64,000 bases of DNA from Glycomyces xiaoerkulensis (GCF_002798405.1 NZ_PGGV01000038.1:124001-188000); one strand, 5' to 3'. Positions 9,309 to 18,011 are shown, counted from the first letter of the stretch. The notes: generated by a model from the sequence alone, not told the origin. Translations and numbers: made by a program.

Positions 9309-10646
9309 TTGAACACCGAACTCGCGCAGGTCGAGGCCGCGCTGGAGGCCCGCGGATTCTCCCGCTGGGACTTCACGCTCGACCGCATCAAAGCGCTGCT
9401 GGACCTGATGGGCGACCCGCAGCGGTCGTTCCGCTCGATCCACATCACCGGCACCAACGGCAAGACCTCGACCACGAGGATGATCGAGCGGCTGATCCGG
9501 GGCCACGACCTCCGCACCGGCATGTTCACCTCGCCGCATCTGAACGACGTGACCGAGCGGATCTGCGTCGACGGCGAACCGATCGCCGCCGACCGTCTCG
9601 CCGCCGCCTACTACGAGATCGCGCCGCTGGCCGACCTCGTCGACGCCCGGTCCGAGGAGCCGCTGACCTACTTCGAGATGACCGTCGCGCTCGCCATGGC
9701 CGCGTTCGCCGACACCCCGATCGACGTCGGCGTCATCGAAGTCGGCCTCGGCGGCGAGACCGACTCCACCAACATCCTGGGCGCCGAGGTCGCCGTGGTC
9801 AGCCCGATCGCGGTCGACCACACCAAATGGCTGGGCGACACCCTGGAGGAGATCGCCGCGATGAAGGCCGGCATCGTCCACGACGGCGCCACCCTGGTGA
9901 CCGCCGAGCAGGAGCGCTCGGCGATGGCGCCGCTGCTGCGCCGCGCGAAGGCCGTCGGAGCGAGCCTCGTGGCCGAAGGCCGCGGCTTCGAAGTGACCGC
10001 CCGCGAAGTCGCCGTCGGCGGACAACTGCTCACGATCGACACCAAGGCGGCCCGCTACGAGGACCTGTTCCTGCCGCTCCACGGCGTCTACCAGGCGCAC
10101 AACGCCGCGCTGGCCCTCGCCGCCGCCGAGGTCCTGCTCGGCGCCGGCGAACCCAAGGCCCTCGACTCGCAGGTGGTCGGCGAGGCGTTCGCCGACTTCA
10201 CCTCCCCGGGCCGGCTCGAAGTGGTCCGGACCGCCCCGACGGTCATCCTCGACGCCGCCCACAACCCGGCCGCCATGGAGTCCATGACGGCGGCCGTGGA
10301 CGAGGAGTTCAACTTCCGCAAGCTCGTGGCGGTGATCGGCATGCTCGGCGACAAGGAGGTCGACCACATGCTCGAGCTGCTCGACCCGGTCGTCGACGAG
10401 GTCGTGGTGACGAAGTCGAGCTCGGACCGGGCCATGCCGGCGGCCACGCTCGGCAAGATCGCCCGCGAGACCCTCGGCGAGGAGCGGGTGACGGTCCTGC
10501 CCCACCTCGCCGACGCGATCGCCCGCGGCATCGAACTGGCCGAAGAGGCCGAGGACGTCTACGAGAGCGGCGGGGGCGTGCTGGTCACCGGATCGGTGTT
10601 CACCGTCGCCGACGCCCGCAGGCTCCTGGTGAAGCGCAGTGTCTGA
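9309..10646 (+). CDS. folC: Folylpolyglutamate/dihydrofolate synthase
   Basis: 445-residue Mur-ligase-like enzyme that adds glutamate to folates. The P-loop GTNGKTSTT begins at residue 48, with FTSPHLNDVTERI, DHTKWLGDTLEEIAAMKAGI and LDAAHNPAAMESM as further family blocks. The TTG at 9309 is chosen because AGGGGG (9295-9300) lies 8 bases upstream; the in-frame GTG at 9285 has its purine run too close. The gene follows valS by 61 bases and its stop overlaps the next gene, as in other actinobacteria. Confidence 0.92.
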   Translation: MNTELAQVEAALEARGFSRWDFTLDRIKALLDLMGDPQRSFRSIHITGTNGKTSTTRMIERLIRGHDLRTGMFTSPHLNDVTERICVDGEPIAADRLAAAYYEIAPLADLVDARSEEPLTYFEMTVALAMAAFADTPIDVGVIEVGLGGETDSTNILGAEVAVVSPIAVDHTKWLGDTLEEIAAMKAGIVHDGATLVTAEQERSAMAPLLRRAKAVGASLVAEGRGFEVTAREVAVGGQLLTIDTKAARYEDLFLPLHGVYQAHNAALALAAAEVLLGAGEPKALDSQVVGEAFADFTSPGRLEVVRTAPTVILDAAHNPAAMESMTAAVDEEFNFRKLVAVIGMLGDKEVDHMLELLDPVVDEVVVTKSSSDRAMPAATLGKIARETLGEERVTVLPHLADAIARGIELAEEAEDVYESGGGVLVTGSVFTVADARRLLVKRSV

Positions 10647-11004
10647 TCCCGCCGAATCCCGCTCCGGACTGCGGAACCCGGCCCGCGCCGCCCGGAGCCT
10701 GGCCGCGATCGCGATGGTCTTCGAAGCGCTCGCGCTGCTCATGGCGATCGTGCCGATGCGCATGCTCCTGGACGACGCGACCCTCGCGACCACCGCGATC
10801 CTGGTGCTCGTCGCCGCCTGCCTCCTCCTGGCCGCCACGGCCGGGCGCCCGTGGATCTGGCCGGCCGGAGGCGCCGTCCAAGCGGCCCTCATCGCCTGCT
10901 GGGCCTTCCACTGGTCCCTGGGAGCCGCCGGACTGGTCTTCGCCCTGGTGTGGGCCTACTGCTGGTACGTCAAGCACCAACTCGCCCGGCCCCCGAAGCG
11001 ATGA
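10639..11004 (+). CDS. Small four-helix membrane protein (DUF4233 type)
   Basis: 121 residues with four hydrophobic segments (about 21-44, 50-68, 73-92 and 95-112) and a basic C-terminal end. It overlaps the folC stop by 8 bases with a GTG start. The position after folC is the same as that of the DUF4233 protein in Mycobacterium and Streptomyces, where ndk normally follows directly. The function is unknown; the tight coupling to folC is what can be seen. Confidence 0.8.
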   Translation: MSDPAESRSGLRNPARAARSLAAIAMVFEALALLMAIVPMRMLLDDATLATTAILVLVAACLLLAATAGRPWIWPAGGAVQAALIACWAFHWSLGAAGLVFALVWAYCWYVKHQLARPPKR

Positions 11005-11519
11005 CCGTGCTGCGCACCGAGCGCCTCGTGCTGCGGCCGGTCACGACCGCCGACGTCGAGCCGCTCGTGGAGATCAACGCCGACACCGAGGTGATGCGGT
11101 ACATCGGAAACGGGAGTCCGCGGACGCTCGCCGAAACCCGGACGGCCGTGGAGAAGATGACGCGGCACTGGGACGAGCAAGGGTGGGGGCCCTTCGTCGT
11201 CGGGCTCGCCGGTACCGGCGAGCCGATCGGTCTCGCCATCCTGGCGGTGCCCGGCTTCCTGCCGGAGATCCTGCCGGCGGTCGAGGTCGGTTGGCGCATC
11301 GGGCGGAACCGGTGGGGGCGCGGCTATGCGCCGGAGGCGGCGGCCGCGGTGATCCGGTTCGCCTTCGAGGAGCTCGGCATGGAGCGGCTCGTCTCCTGCG
11401 TCCACCGGGACAACACCGCGTCGGTGCGCGTGACCGAGAAGCTCGGCATGAGCCTGGAACGGGAGACGACCGTGCCGGACCTCGAGGTCCCCGTGAAGGT
11501 CTACGAGCTCCGGGCTTGA
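11001..11519 (+). CDS. GNAT-family N-acetyltransferase (RimJ-like)
   Basis: 172 residues with the layout of RimJ/RimL-type acetyltransferases: TERLVLRPVTTADVE at the N-terminus, the acetyl-CoA-binding region GWRIGRNRWGRGYAPEA and the C-terminal SCVHRDNTASVRVTEKLGM. The ATG overlaps the previous stop (ATGA), so it is translated with the folC block. The acceptor, which may be a protein amine, a drug or a small molecule, cannot be told. It is the last gene before the SCO2521-2524-like cluster. Confidence 0.85.
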   Translation: MTVLRTERLVLRPVTTADVEPLVEINADTEVMRYIGNGSPRTLAETRTAVEKMTRHWDEQGWGPFVVGLAGTGEPIGLAILAVPGFLPEILPAVEVGWRIGRNRWGRGYAPEAAAAVIRFAFEELGMERLVSCVHRDNTASVRVTEKLGMSLERETTVPDLEVPVKVYELRA

Positions 11520-11602
11520 ACGGGAGCGGGACTCCGGCCGCCGCGATCCGCCGGACTGTCAAGTAGCCGACAAAACACGTTCTGCCACATGCCTTGGGCG
11601 GC

Positions 11603-11630
11603 TTGTGATCTTGACTTCCTGGTGTAATAG
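11603..11630 (+). promoter_or_regulatory. Candidate promoter of the SCO2524-like operon
   Basis: TTGTGA (11603-11608), a 16-base spacer and TAATAG (11625-11630) lie 44 bases before the GTG start. The region 11520-11673 is noticeably less GC-rich than the genes around it. Confidence 0.45.
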
Positions 11631-11673
11631 TGGACAAGTCCCGACGGCACGGAACTCCCCGGCGGTGGTCCCT

Positions 11674-13548
11674 GTGAAGATGCAGCCTCGACAGCAACTG
11701 CTCGACATCTGGAAGGCCTCGATGGCCTACTGCCTCCGCGAAGTGGTCGAAGAGGACGGCCGCAGACACCGCCGCTGGCACTGGGGCGGCCGCATCGAAT
11801 CCGACGCGGTCGGCGACGCCCAGCAACTCCTCTGCCTGCTGTACCCGCCGCAGGAACTGCCCGAACTGAGCTACGCCGACCCCGACGCCACCGGTGAGGC
11901 CGTCCTCGACGCCCTCGGAACGCTCGGCGACCCGGTCGAGATCCCCATCCGGGTCATGCGGATCATCAAGGACTACATGATCCGCCACTCCGACGACGAC
12001 GGCGTCCCCGTCTACAGCGGCGGGTCGAACATGCACCGCGTCGACCGCTCCCGCGAGGCGGACCCCGAGCAGCGCGCCGTCGACGTCACCGAGGGCTTCG
12101 CGCTGGCCATCCCGCTGTCCATCGCCTCGCTGATCTTCCTGGCCGACTTCGCCCCCACCGCCGAACGGCTCGGCCGCCGCCCCCTCATCGAGGAGCGGCA
12201 GGAAGTCGAGGCAATGGTCCACAAGCGACTCTTGGGCGCCCTCATCGGCCTGCTGCGCTCCTTCTCCGTCGCCGCCTACGACGAGACCGACGAGGAGGGG
12301 CGCCGCCTGATCGACCTGATCAACGTCGACGGCCAGGCCCCCCGCAAGATCATCCGGCGCTTCCGCGACAACGCCTCCGAGATCATCGGCACCCTGCGCG
12401 ACATCACCCTCGGATCCGGCGGCACCGCCGGCGTCGAAGCACCCACGAAGCTGTTCGAGATCGGATGGTCCTGGTCGGTCGTCGAGAAGGCCCCCGAGAT
12501 CGGGTTCGTCTCCGACCAGGACGTCCAGCGCCCCGGCCGCGCCCAGGACGCCCCCTACCTCTACTTCACCGTCGTCGCCATCGAAGCGGTCGCGGGCCTG
12601 TTCTCTCCCCGCGTGATCCGCCGGAACCTCCTCAACGACGAGGAACAGCAACTCGCCCAGGCCCTCCAACTGCGCCTGGACGTCACCCGCCGCTACTGGG
12701 CCTCGGTCGCCTCCTTCGGGGGCGGCTCCAAGTGGCCGCTGGAGGACGTCCCCTGGCGCACCACCGACGGCCTGGAATACGACTACTACAGCCTCCTGGT
12801 CTGCGCGGTCGCCACCGACGCCTTCGGCACCGCCCGAGGCGACGACGACCTCATCCGACTCGGCCGGGTCCTGATCGAACTGGCCAACCGCGGCCGCATC
12901 ACCCGCCGCGCGCTGGCGGGCGAGACGGCCATCGAGATGCATTTCCCCGGCGTGCCGTCCGAGTTGACCGGCATCGAGAAGATCGGCGGCCCGCCGATGC
13001 GCTGGAACATGGTCGACTTCGCCCCGCTGCTGCTCAAGCGCCTGATCCACGCCGCCAGCCTGCTGTCCACGATCGGGTCTCGAGCCGAACTGCTCGACGT
13101 CGCCGACCAGGTCTGGGACCACTTGGCCCGCCGGAGACTCCGTGACGGCGGCGCCGCCAACCTCTGGGACCAGCCGCACCAGGTCTACGGGGAGATCGAG
13201 CACTTCTTCAACGATCCGTCGTGGTTCTTCACCATCCGCGTGGTGGAGGCGATGGTGCTGGGCGCCCGGTTCGCCGCCTCCGACCCGGCCCGCTCCAGGG
13301 AGTTGGAGCGGCTCGCCCACGAACTGCTCCTGGAGGCCGAGCACATCTACGACCAGGAGCTGTTCCGCGGCTCCGGCGCGGCCGGACCGTCGCTCTCCCA
13401 GGAGATCCAAGCGGTGGGCATCACCATCCGCCACGCCAAGGACATCGTCGCCGAGCGCCCCGGCACGGCCTACTCGCTCGGGGTCCGGGCCCTGCTCGAA
13501 CTCGACCGGCTGGTCTCGGCCGGCCGCGACGCCGAGACGGGGGTCTGA
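11674..13548 (+). CDS. SCO2524-family protein of unknown function
   Basis: 624-residue soluble protein. From the N-terminus (MKMQPRQQLLDIWKAS, LLCLLYPPQELPELSY, DDDGVPVYSGGSNMHRVDR) I recognise the uncharacterised actinobacterial family named after Streptomyces coelicolor SCO2524. No catalytic motif or membrane span is evident; LAIPLSIASLIFLADFAP is one mildly hydrophobic stretch. The GTG at 11674 is preferred over the ATG two codons later because the family begins MK.QPRQQ. Three bases separate its stop from the next gene, the variant P-loop protein, so the two are co-translated. It is the first gene of a cluster inserted between the folC block and ndk. Recognition is from memory of the family, not from a search. 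Confidence 0.75.
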   Translation: MKMQPRQQLLDIWKASMAYCLREVVEEDGRRHRRWHWGGRIESDAVGDAQQLLCLLYPPQELPELSYADPDATGEAVLDALGTLGDPVEIPIRVMRIIKDYMIRHSDDDGVPVYSGGSNMHRVDRSREADPEQRAVDVTEGFALAIPLSIASLIFLADFAPTAERLGRRPLIEERQEVEAMVHKRLLGALIGLLRSFSVAAYDETDEEGRRLIDLINVDGQAPRKIIRRFRDNASEIIGTLRDITLGSGGTAGVEAPTKLFEIGWSWSVVEKAPEIGFVSDQDVQRPGRAQDAPYLYFTVVAIEAVAGLFSPRVIRRNLLNDEEQQLAQALQLRLDVTRRYWASVASFGGGSKWPLEDVPWRTTDGLEYDYYSLLVCAVATDAFGTARGDDDLIRLGRVLIELANRGRITRRALAGETAIEMHFPGVPSELTGIEKIGGPPMRWNMVDFAPLLLKRLIHAASLLSTIGSRAELLDVADQVWDHLARRRLRDGGAANLWDQPHQVYGEIEHFFNDPSWFFTIRVVEAMVLGARFAASDPARSRELERLAHELLLEAEHIYDQELFRGSGAAGPSLSQEIQAVGITIRHAKDIVAERPGTAYSLGVRALLELDRLVSAGRDAETGV

Positions 13549-13551
13549 CCC

Positions 13552-14481
13552 GTGCTGCTGTTCGCCACCTCCGACAAGGGCGGCACCGGCCGCTCGGTCA
13601 CCTCCTGCAATCTCGCCTACCGCCGGGCCCTCCAGGGCGGCAACGTCTGCTACGTCGATTTCGACCTCGGTTCGCCCACCGCCGGCGCCATCTTCAACAT
13701 CGACGAGATCGCCCACGGCACCGGGGGCAGCGGCGTTCACGACTACCTCCAGGGCCATGCCTCCGAACCAGAGGACTACTCGGCTTGGGCCGATTCCGAC
13801 CACGAGCGGCTCGGCGTCCGCCCCGACGGCGCCGGCGATCTGGTGCTCTACCCCGACGACTCCGACGGCGGCGAGTTCCCCGGCGACGGCGGCGCCGTCG
13901 CCCGCTGCGTCGAGCTGTTCGTCCAACTCACCTCCCAGTTCGACCTGGTCATCGTCGACCTCAGCGCCGGACGCTCCCACGCCACGGAGATCGTGATGGC
14001 CGCCACCGGCCGACCCGAGCTGTCGGCCGTCCCGTGGCGGTGGATCGTGTTCCACCGCTGGACCAAGCAGCACGTCGTCGCCGCCCACAGCCTCGTCCAC
14101 GGCGAACGCGGACTGCTCGAGACCGGCCGGGCCCGGCACCACAACCACGCCCGGCTGATGGCGTCGATCCGGTTCGTGCGGACCGCGGTGGTCAATCCCG
14201 ACGGACCGGAGCTGGCCGGCCTCAAGTCCACGCAGGTCCGCTGGCTGCGCCGCATCGACGCCGACCTGCACCAGATGGCCGCCGGCCTGCGGATCGGCCG
14301 CATGAACCTGCTCGGCTCCATCCCGCTCGACCCGGTCCTGCAATGGCGCGAGCAGATCATCACCGACGCCGATACCACCACCCTCGACATCGCCGACCAG
14401 CGCACGGTCGACGCGTTCAACGACCTGGCCAAGAAGTCCTCCGAGGAGTCCTTCATGCCCGGCTTCGACGGGAGCGGATGA
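13552..14481 (+). CDS. SCO2523-family variant P-loop (ParA/MinD-like) protein
   Basis: 309 residues. The N-terminus LLFATSDKGGTGRSVTSCN is a deviant Walker A of the ParA/MinD class (KGGTGRS, residues 9-15) in which the usual second lysine is Arg14. YVDFDLGSPTAG resembles the A' region and FDLVIVDLSAGRSHATE a Walker B-like strand. ParA-like ATPases position or load cargo on membranes or DNA; with the altered P-loop, hydrolysis may be weak or lost. It starts 3 bases after the SCO2524-like gene and is followed by the SCO2522-like gene 10 bases later. The rest of the protein, including HRWTKQH and the C-terminal acidic helix, has no known function. Confidence 0.75.
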   Translation: MLLFATSDKGGTGRSVTSCNLAYRRALQGGNVCYVDFDLGSPTAGAIFNIDEIAHGTGGSGVHDYLQGHASEPEDYSAWADSDHERLGVRPDGAGDLVLYPDDSDGGEFPGDGGAVARCVELFVQLTSQFDLVIVDLSAGRSHATEIVMAATGRPELSAVPWRWIVFHRWTKQHVVAAHSLVHGERGLLETGRARHHNHARLMASIRFVRTAVVNPDGPELAGLKSTQVRWLRRIDADLHQMAAGLRIGRMNLLGSIPLDPVLQWREQIITDADTTTLDIADQRTVDAFNDLAKKSSEESFMPGFDGSG

Positions 14482-14491
14482 GAGGGCGGCC

Positions 14492-15490
14492 ATGAGCTAC
14501 AGCGAGTCCAGCGCCAGGCAGCGCACCGAGCGGTTCGGCATGTCCCACCTGTCGGTCGAGGTCGGCCACCTCCACGCCGACGACCTGGCGGCCCGCCCCG
14601 AAGCGCTGGCCGCCGAGATGGCCGACGCCGCCGCGTGGGTCCACGGCACCACCGAGGCCCTGTCCCGGCGTCTCGCCGGGCGCACGCCCCGCGTGAGCAC
14701 CTGCTACCTGGTCGACGACTACTTCCACGACGATCTGCCGTCTCCGGAGAAGCTCATCACCGCGATGGGCGAGGCCGCCGCCGAGGCCGGGCTGCGGATC
14801 GATTACCTCGCGCGCGAGTCCGCGTGCGCCACGGCGGGCGACCTCGACCTGGCCGGCCTGGTCGCCGGCCGGATCGTGGTCGAACCGCCCCCCGGCGCCA
14901 CCGGCTCGCGCCCGCCGGTGTCGGAGTCGGGCTGGCTGTGCAACGGCGTGCCCTCGCCCGCACCGAGCGGCATGGCCATGGGCAGCCCCGGAGCTTGGAG
15001 CCCGCCGAGCCAGAACTCGGCCCGGGAGCACTCGGTCTTCCTGGACGTCGAGCTGTGGAACGACACCGAGCAGGGCCGCCGCTGGTCGTGCCCGATGCTG
15101 GCGGCGGTCTGGCAGTTGCTTCGCCTCGGCGTGCTGCGCGACCGGGGCCGCCGCGTCGGCGTCCCGCGCCCGGCCGAGCAGGTCGTCCCGGCCGTGCGCA
15201 GCCACGAGCCGGGCGGCGCGTCCGGAGCGAACTTCCCCGAGCAGTGGCGGGACATGCCGCCGATCCTCCAGCTCAACCCCGACGCGTTCCCGTTCCCGGC
15301 CTACCGCACCGTCTCGGTGCTGGCGAACGACTTCATCGAGGTCGAGCACGCCGTGCGGGTCATCTGCTCGTCGGTCCGCCCCGATTCGGGCGCGGTCGAG
15401 GCGATCGCGCAGGCCGCTCAGCGCGAAGGGGTCACCCTGCCGGACGAGCTCGTCGACCGGCTGACCTACATCTTCCAAGGACCGATGTAG
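14492..15490 (+). CDS. SCO2522-family protein of unknown function
   Basis: 332 residues, recognised by SHLSVEVGHLHADDL near the N-terminus as the SCO2522 family, which travels with SCO2521, 2523 and 2524. Other visible blocks are STCYLVDDYFHDDLPSPEKLI, rich in aromatic and acidic residues, and WLCNGVPSP. No signal peptide or membrane span is seen. GAGAGGG lies 4 bases before the ATG. Its stop is only 6 bases from the stop of the convergent SCO2521-like gene. The function is unknown. Confidence 0.7.
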   Translation: MSYSESSARQRTERFGMSHLSVEVGHLHADDLAARPEALAAEMADAAAWVHGTTEALSRRLAGRTPRVSTCYLVDDYFHDDLPSPEKLITAMGEAAAEAGLRIDYLARESACATAGDLDLAGLVAGRIVVEPPPGATGSRPPVSESGWLCNGVPSPAPSGMAMGSPGAWSPPSQNSAREHSVFLDVELWNDTEQGRRWSCPMLAAVWQLLRLGVLRDRGRRVGVPRPAEQVVPAVRSHEPGGASGANFPEQWRDMPPILQLNPDAFPFPAYRTVSVLANDFIEVEHAVRVICSSVRPDSGAVEAIAQAAQREGVTLPDELVDRLTYIFQGPM

Positions 15491-15496
15491 GGGCGC

Positions 15497-16516
15497 TCAG
15501 TATCCGTGGTCCTCGCGCTGCAGCAACTGCGGGTGCTGCTCCAGCAGCTCGAAGATCCTGCCGGCCAGGTCGGCCGCCCCGTAGTCGACCTGCGATCGCA
15601 CCCGCTCGACCATGGTGGTCCACTGCCGGGTGAGGCCGGGCCGGTGCTCCAGGGAGTCCCACACGAACTGCAGGTCCCGCGCGAAGCGCGCGCCCGGCGC
15701 CCACAGGTGCAGCAGATGGTCCACCACCGGGCGCAGGATCCGCAGCGTGTGCCGGGAGTCCTCGCCGATCTTGGCCAGGGCGATCCGGGCCGCCACCGCC
15801 GTGAGCAGCCAATCGTGTACGGCCAGGTCCTCGCAGGCCGCCGCGATCCGCTCGGGGTCGACCGCGCCGGTGACGAGGCTCAGCCGCCGCCGGTCGGTGC
15901 CGACCAGCCGGAACGCCACGGCGTTGCGTGAACCGGGATCGGCGATCGCGGCCCAGCGCAGCCGGGTCGAACCGGTCTTGATCGGCGGGCGCATGTCGAA
16001 ACGGCGCCCCGAGAGCACGTCGCGGATGGAATGCCGGGCGACCGCGGCGGTGTCGAGGAACGCCGTCCGGTCGCGGCGGGTGTCGGCCCGCAGGAATCCC
16101 TCGGCCAGGCGGTGGGCCTCGAGCTTCCCGATCGGGAACACGGAGCCGGGCCGGGCCAGGTAGTAGGACCACGGCATCCGGCGCGGGCGGTCCTGAGCCT
16201 CCACCGCGGCCCACGACGAGCCCTGCAACAGATGCCCCCCGGTGAGGGCCGCGCGGGAGCAGACCGTGCCCACCGCCCGCACCGCACCGTTGTCGCCGTC
16301 GGCGTCGGTGTGCCGCTTGCCCGGCTTCGGGCCCAGGGGCAGCTTGCAGTCCACGCCGTGCAGCAACGTCGGCGAGGCGGTGTGCGGCACCGGCCGCGAC
16401 CACTGCGTGACGCCCTCGCCCACCGCCAGCGCCAGGGCCGCTCCCGCCTCCTCGGACGTGAGCGGGCGCGAATGGGGCAGCAGCGCGGTGTGGATCTCGC
16501 CGAGGACCAGCATCAT
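15497..16516 (-). CDS. SCO2521-family protein of unknown function
   Basis: 339-residue protein on the opposite strand from its three partners. MLVLGEIHTALLPHSRPL at the start matches my memory of the SCO2521 family. ALTGGHLLQGSSWAAVEAQDRPRRM and YYLARPGSVFPIGK are further notable stretches; no active-site motif can be named. Its ATG overlaps the TGA of the VOC-domain gene (ATGATG), so the two minus-strand genes form a translationally coupled pair; AGAGGGA precedes, and the second ATG (16513) is an alternative start. The function is unknown. Confidence 0.7.
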   Translation of the reverse strand: MMLVLGEIHTALLPHSRPLTSEEAGAALALAVGEGVTQWSRPVPHTASPTLLHGVDCKLPLGPKPGKRHTDADGDNGAVRAVGTVCSRAALTGGHLLQGSSWAAVEAQDRPRRMPWSYYLARPGSVFPIGKLEAHRLAEGFLRADTRRDRTAFLDTAAVARHSIRDVLSGRRFDMRPPIKTGSTRLRWAAIADPGSRNAVAFRLVGTDRRRLSLVTGAVDPERIAAACEDLAVHDWLLTAVAARIALAKIGEDSRHTLRILRPVVDHLLHLWAPGARFARDLQFVWDSLEHRPGLTRQWTTMVERVRSQVDYGAADLAGRIFELLEQHPQLLQREDHGY

Positions 16517-17856
16517 TCCCTCTCGCGGTGCTCGGTGATGGCCAGGCCGTGCCCGTCGGGGTCCTGGAAGGCCGCCGCGCGCAGCTCGTAGTTCCGACCC
16601 AGCAGCGCGGTGCGCGGCAGGTGCATGAATTCCACGCCCGCGGAGTTCATCTTCGCGAACGCCGTGTCGATGTCGCCGACCTCGAAGGTCAGGTGCATGA
16701 CGCCGGTCTCGCCGGGCGGGGCGTCGGGCCGCTCCCACAGCAGGACCTTGCCGAATCCGGCGTCGAGGACGGCGGCCTCGTCGGTGCGGTCGGCGATGGT
16801 CAGCCCGAGCGCGTCGGTGTAGAACGCCACCGACCGCTGGAGGTCGGCGACGATGAGGGTCGCGGCCACGTCGGTGACCTCGGCGTGGCCCAGCCCGGTC
16901 TCGGACAGCAGCAGCTCGGAAAGGTCGTCGGGGACGGCCGGGTGCTCGGGCGCCCGGCGGGGCCGGGGCGGGGCCGGAATGCGGGCCTCGGGCGCCTCGG
17001 CGTCCGGCTCGGCCTCGGGACGCTCAGGTGCTTCGGCCACAATGGTCGGCGCCGCGGCGGCCTCGGCCGCAGGCGGCTCGGGCCGCGGCTGCTCGGGCTC
17101 TGCGGGTTCGTTCGGCGGGGCCGCTTGCGCGGCAGGGGGATCGTGTCTCGGGGGTTCCTGCCGGGGCGGCTCGGGCCGGGGCGGCGCTGCGGCCGGCGGC
17201 GGCTCGGGGTCGGCGGGTTCGAACAGGTCGTCCAGCGCCCCCGTCTCCGGCGGCGCCTCCGCGCCGGTCCCGGGCCGCGGCGGGTCGTCCTCGACGATCA
17301 GGTCCTCCAGGCGGTGCTCGCCGATCAGCGGCGGCGCGGGCACCGGCTCGGGGAAGCGGCGCGCCGAGTATTCGACGGTGACGAACGCGATGAATCCCGC
17401 CAGGCACAGGAACGCCAGGACGCCGATGCCGACGTGCTGAGCGCCGAGCGCCATCGAGGTGAAGAAAGCCGTGAGGATCAGTAAAGTGATCGCGCCGACC
17501 GCGTGCGAGGTGCGCCAGCGCAGCCGCCGGTCGCCGTTGAGGATCGTGCCGATCGCGTCGCCGCCGGCGGCGTGATGCTGGTTGGAGTGGAGCTGATTCA
17601 TCGCCACCCGGTTGGCGGCCCACCAGCGGGCCTCCCGCTGCCGGCGCTGCTGGTCGAGCAGGATGCGCTGCTGTCGCTGCTGCTCCTGGTTCGCCTTGGC
17701 GGCCGACTGCTTCCCCTTGGCGCCCTTCGGCGGCGGGGCCGCCTTCCGGGCGCCTCCCTTGGACCCGCCTTTGGAGGCGGCGCCGCCCTTGCCGCCCGAC
17801 TTCGGAGCCTTCGCCGCCGCTTTGGGCGCCGGCCGCGGGGGTTGTCTCGGGGGCAT
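16513..17856 (-). CDS. Membrane-anchored protein with C-terminal VOC (glyoxalase-fold) domain
   Basis: 447 residues in four parts: a basic Ala/Lys/Gly/Pro-rich head (to about residue 70), a Gln/Arg-rich helix (LDQQRRQREARWW), two membrane spans at about 120-165, a Pro/Glu-rich linker of roughly 150 residues, and a C-terminal VOC domain from about residue 335 (VAATLIVADLQRSVAFYTDA, GVMHLTFEVGDID, DPDGHGLAI). VOC proteins bind metal and small molecules, including some antibiotics. Both termini should face the cytoplasm. The ATG at 17856 is preferred because GAGG lies 8 bases upstream; a GTG at 17874 would add six residues. It is coupled to the SCO2521-like gene. I know of no characterised protein with this architecture. 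Confidence 0.7.
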   Translation of the reverse strand: MPPRQPPRPAPKAAAKAPKSGGKGGAASKGGSKGGARKAAPPPKGAKGKQSAAKANQEQQRQQRILLDQQRRQREARWWAANRVAMNQLHSNQHHAAGGDAIGTILNGDRRLRWRTSHAVGAITLLILTAFFTSMALGAQHVGIGVLAFLCLAGFIAFVTVEYSARRFPEPVPAPPLIGEHRLEDLIVEDDPPRPGTGAEAPPETGALDDLFEPADPEPPPAAAPPRPEPPRQEPPRHDPPAAQAAPPNEPAEPEQPRPEPPAAEAAAAPTIVAEAPERPEAEPDAEAPEARIPAPPRPRRAPEHPAVPDDLSELLLSETGLGHAEVTDVAATLIVADLQRSVAFYTDALGLTIADRTDEAAVLDAGFGKVLLWERPDAPPGETGVMHLTFEVGDIDTAFAKMNSAGVEFMHLPRTALLGRNYELRAAAFQDPDGHGLAITEHRERE

Positions 17857-17900
17857 CTGCGACACCTCATCCACACCTGGGAAACCGGGTTTCTACGAGA

Positions 17901-17906
17901 ATGCTA
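17901..17906 (-). promoter_or_regulatory. -10 box for the VOC-domain gene
   Basis: TAGCAT on the minus strand, about 45 bases before the chosen ATG at 17856. No convincing -35 box. Confidence 0.35.
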
Positions 17907-17936
17907 CGTGCCTCGGGCGAGGGGTACAACATCGCT

Positions 17937-17942
17937 TAGGAT
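17937..17942 (+). promoter_or_regulatory. -10 box for ndk
   Basis: TAGGAT about 70 bases before the ndk GTG. The -35 region is not recognisable. Confidence 0.35.
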
Positions 17943-18011
17943 GGCACCCGCGGCCCCGCCTGCGGTGCCGCACATCGCGCTGAAATCCGACAGTAATCCG
18001 AAGGAGCGACC

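Noticed and set aside
11074-14493. Very long minus-strand frame across the SCO2524-like genes
   Set aside because: It lies opposite two well-supported overlapping genes, is Gly/Asp/Val-biased and has no recognisable motif.
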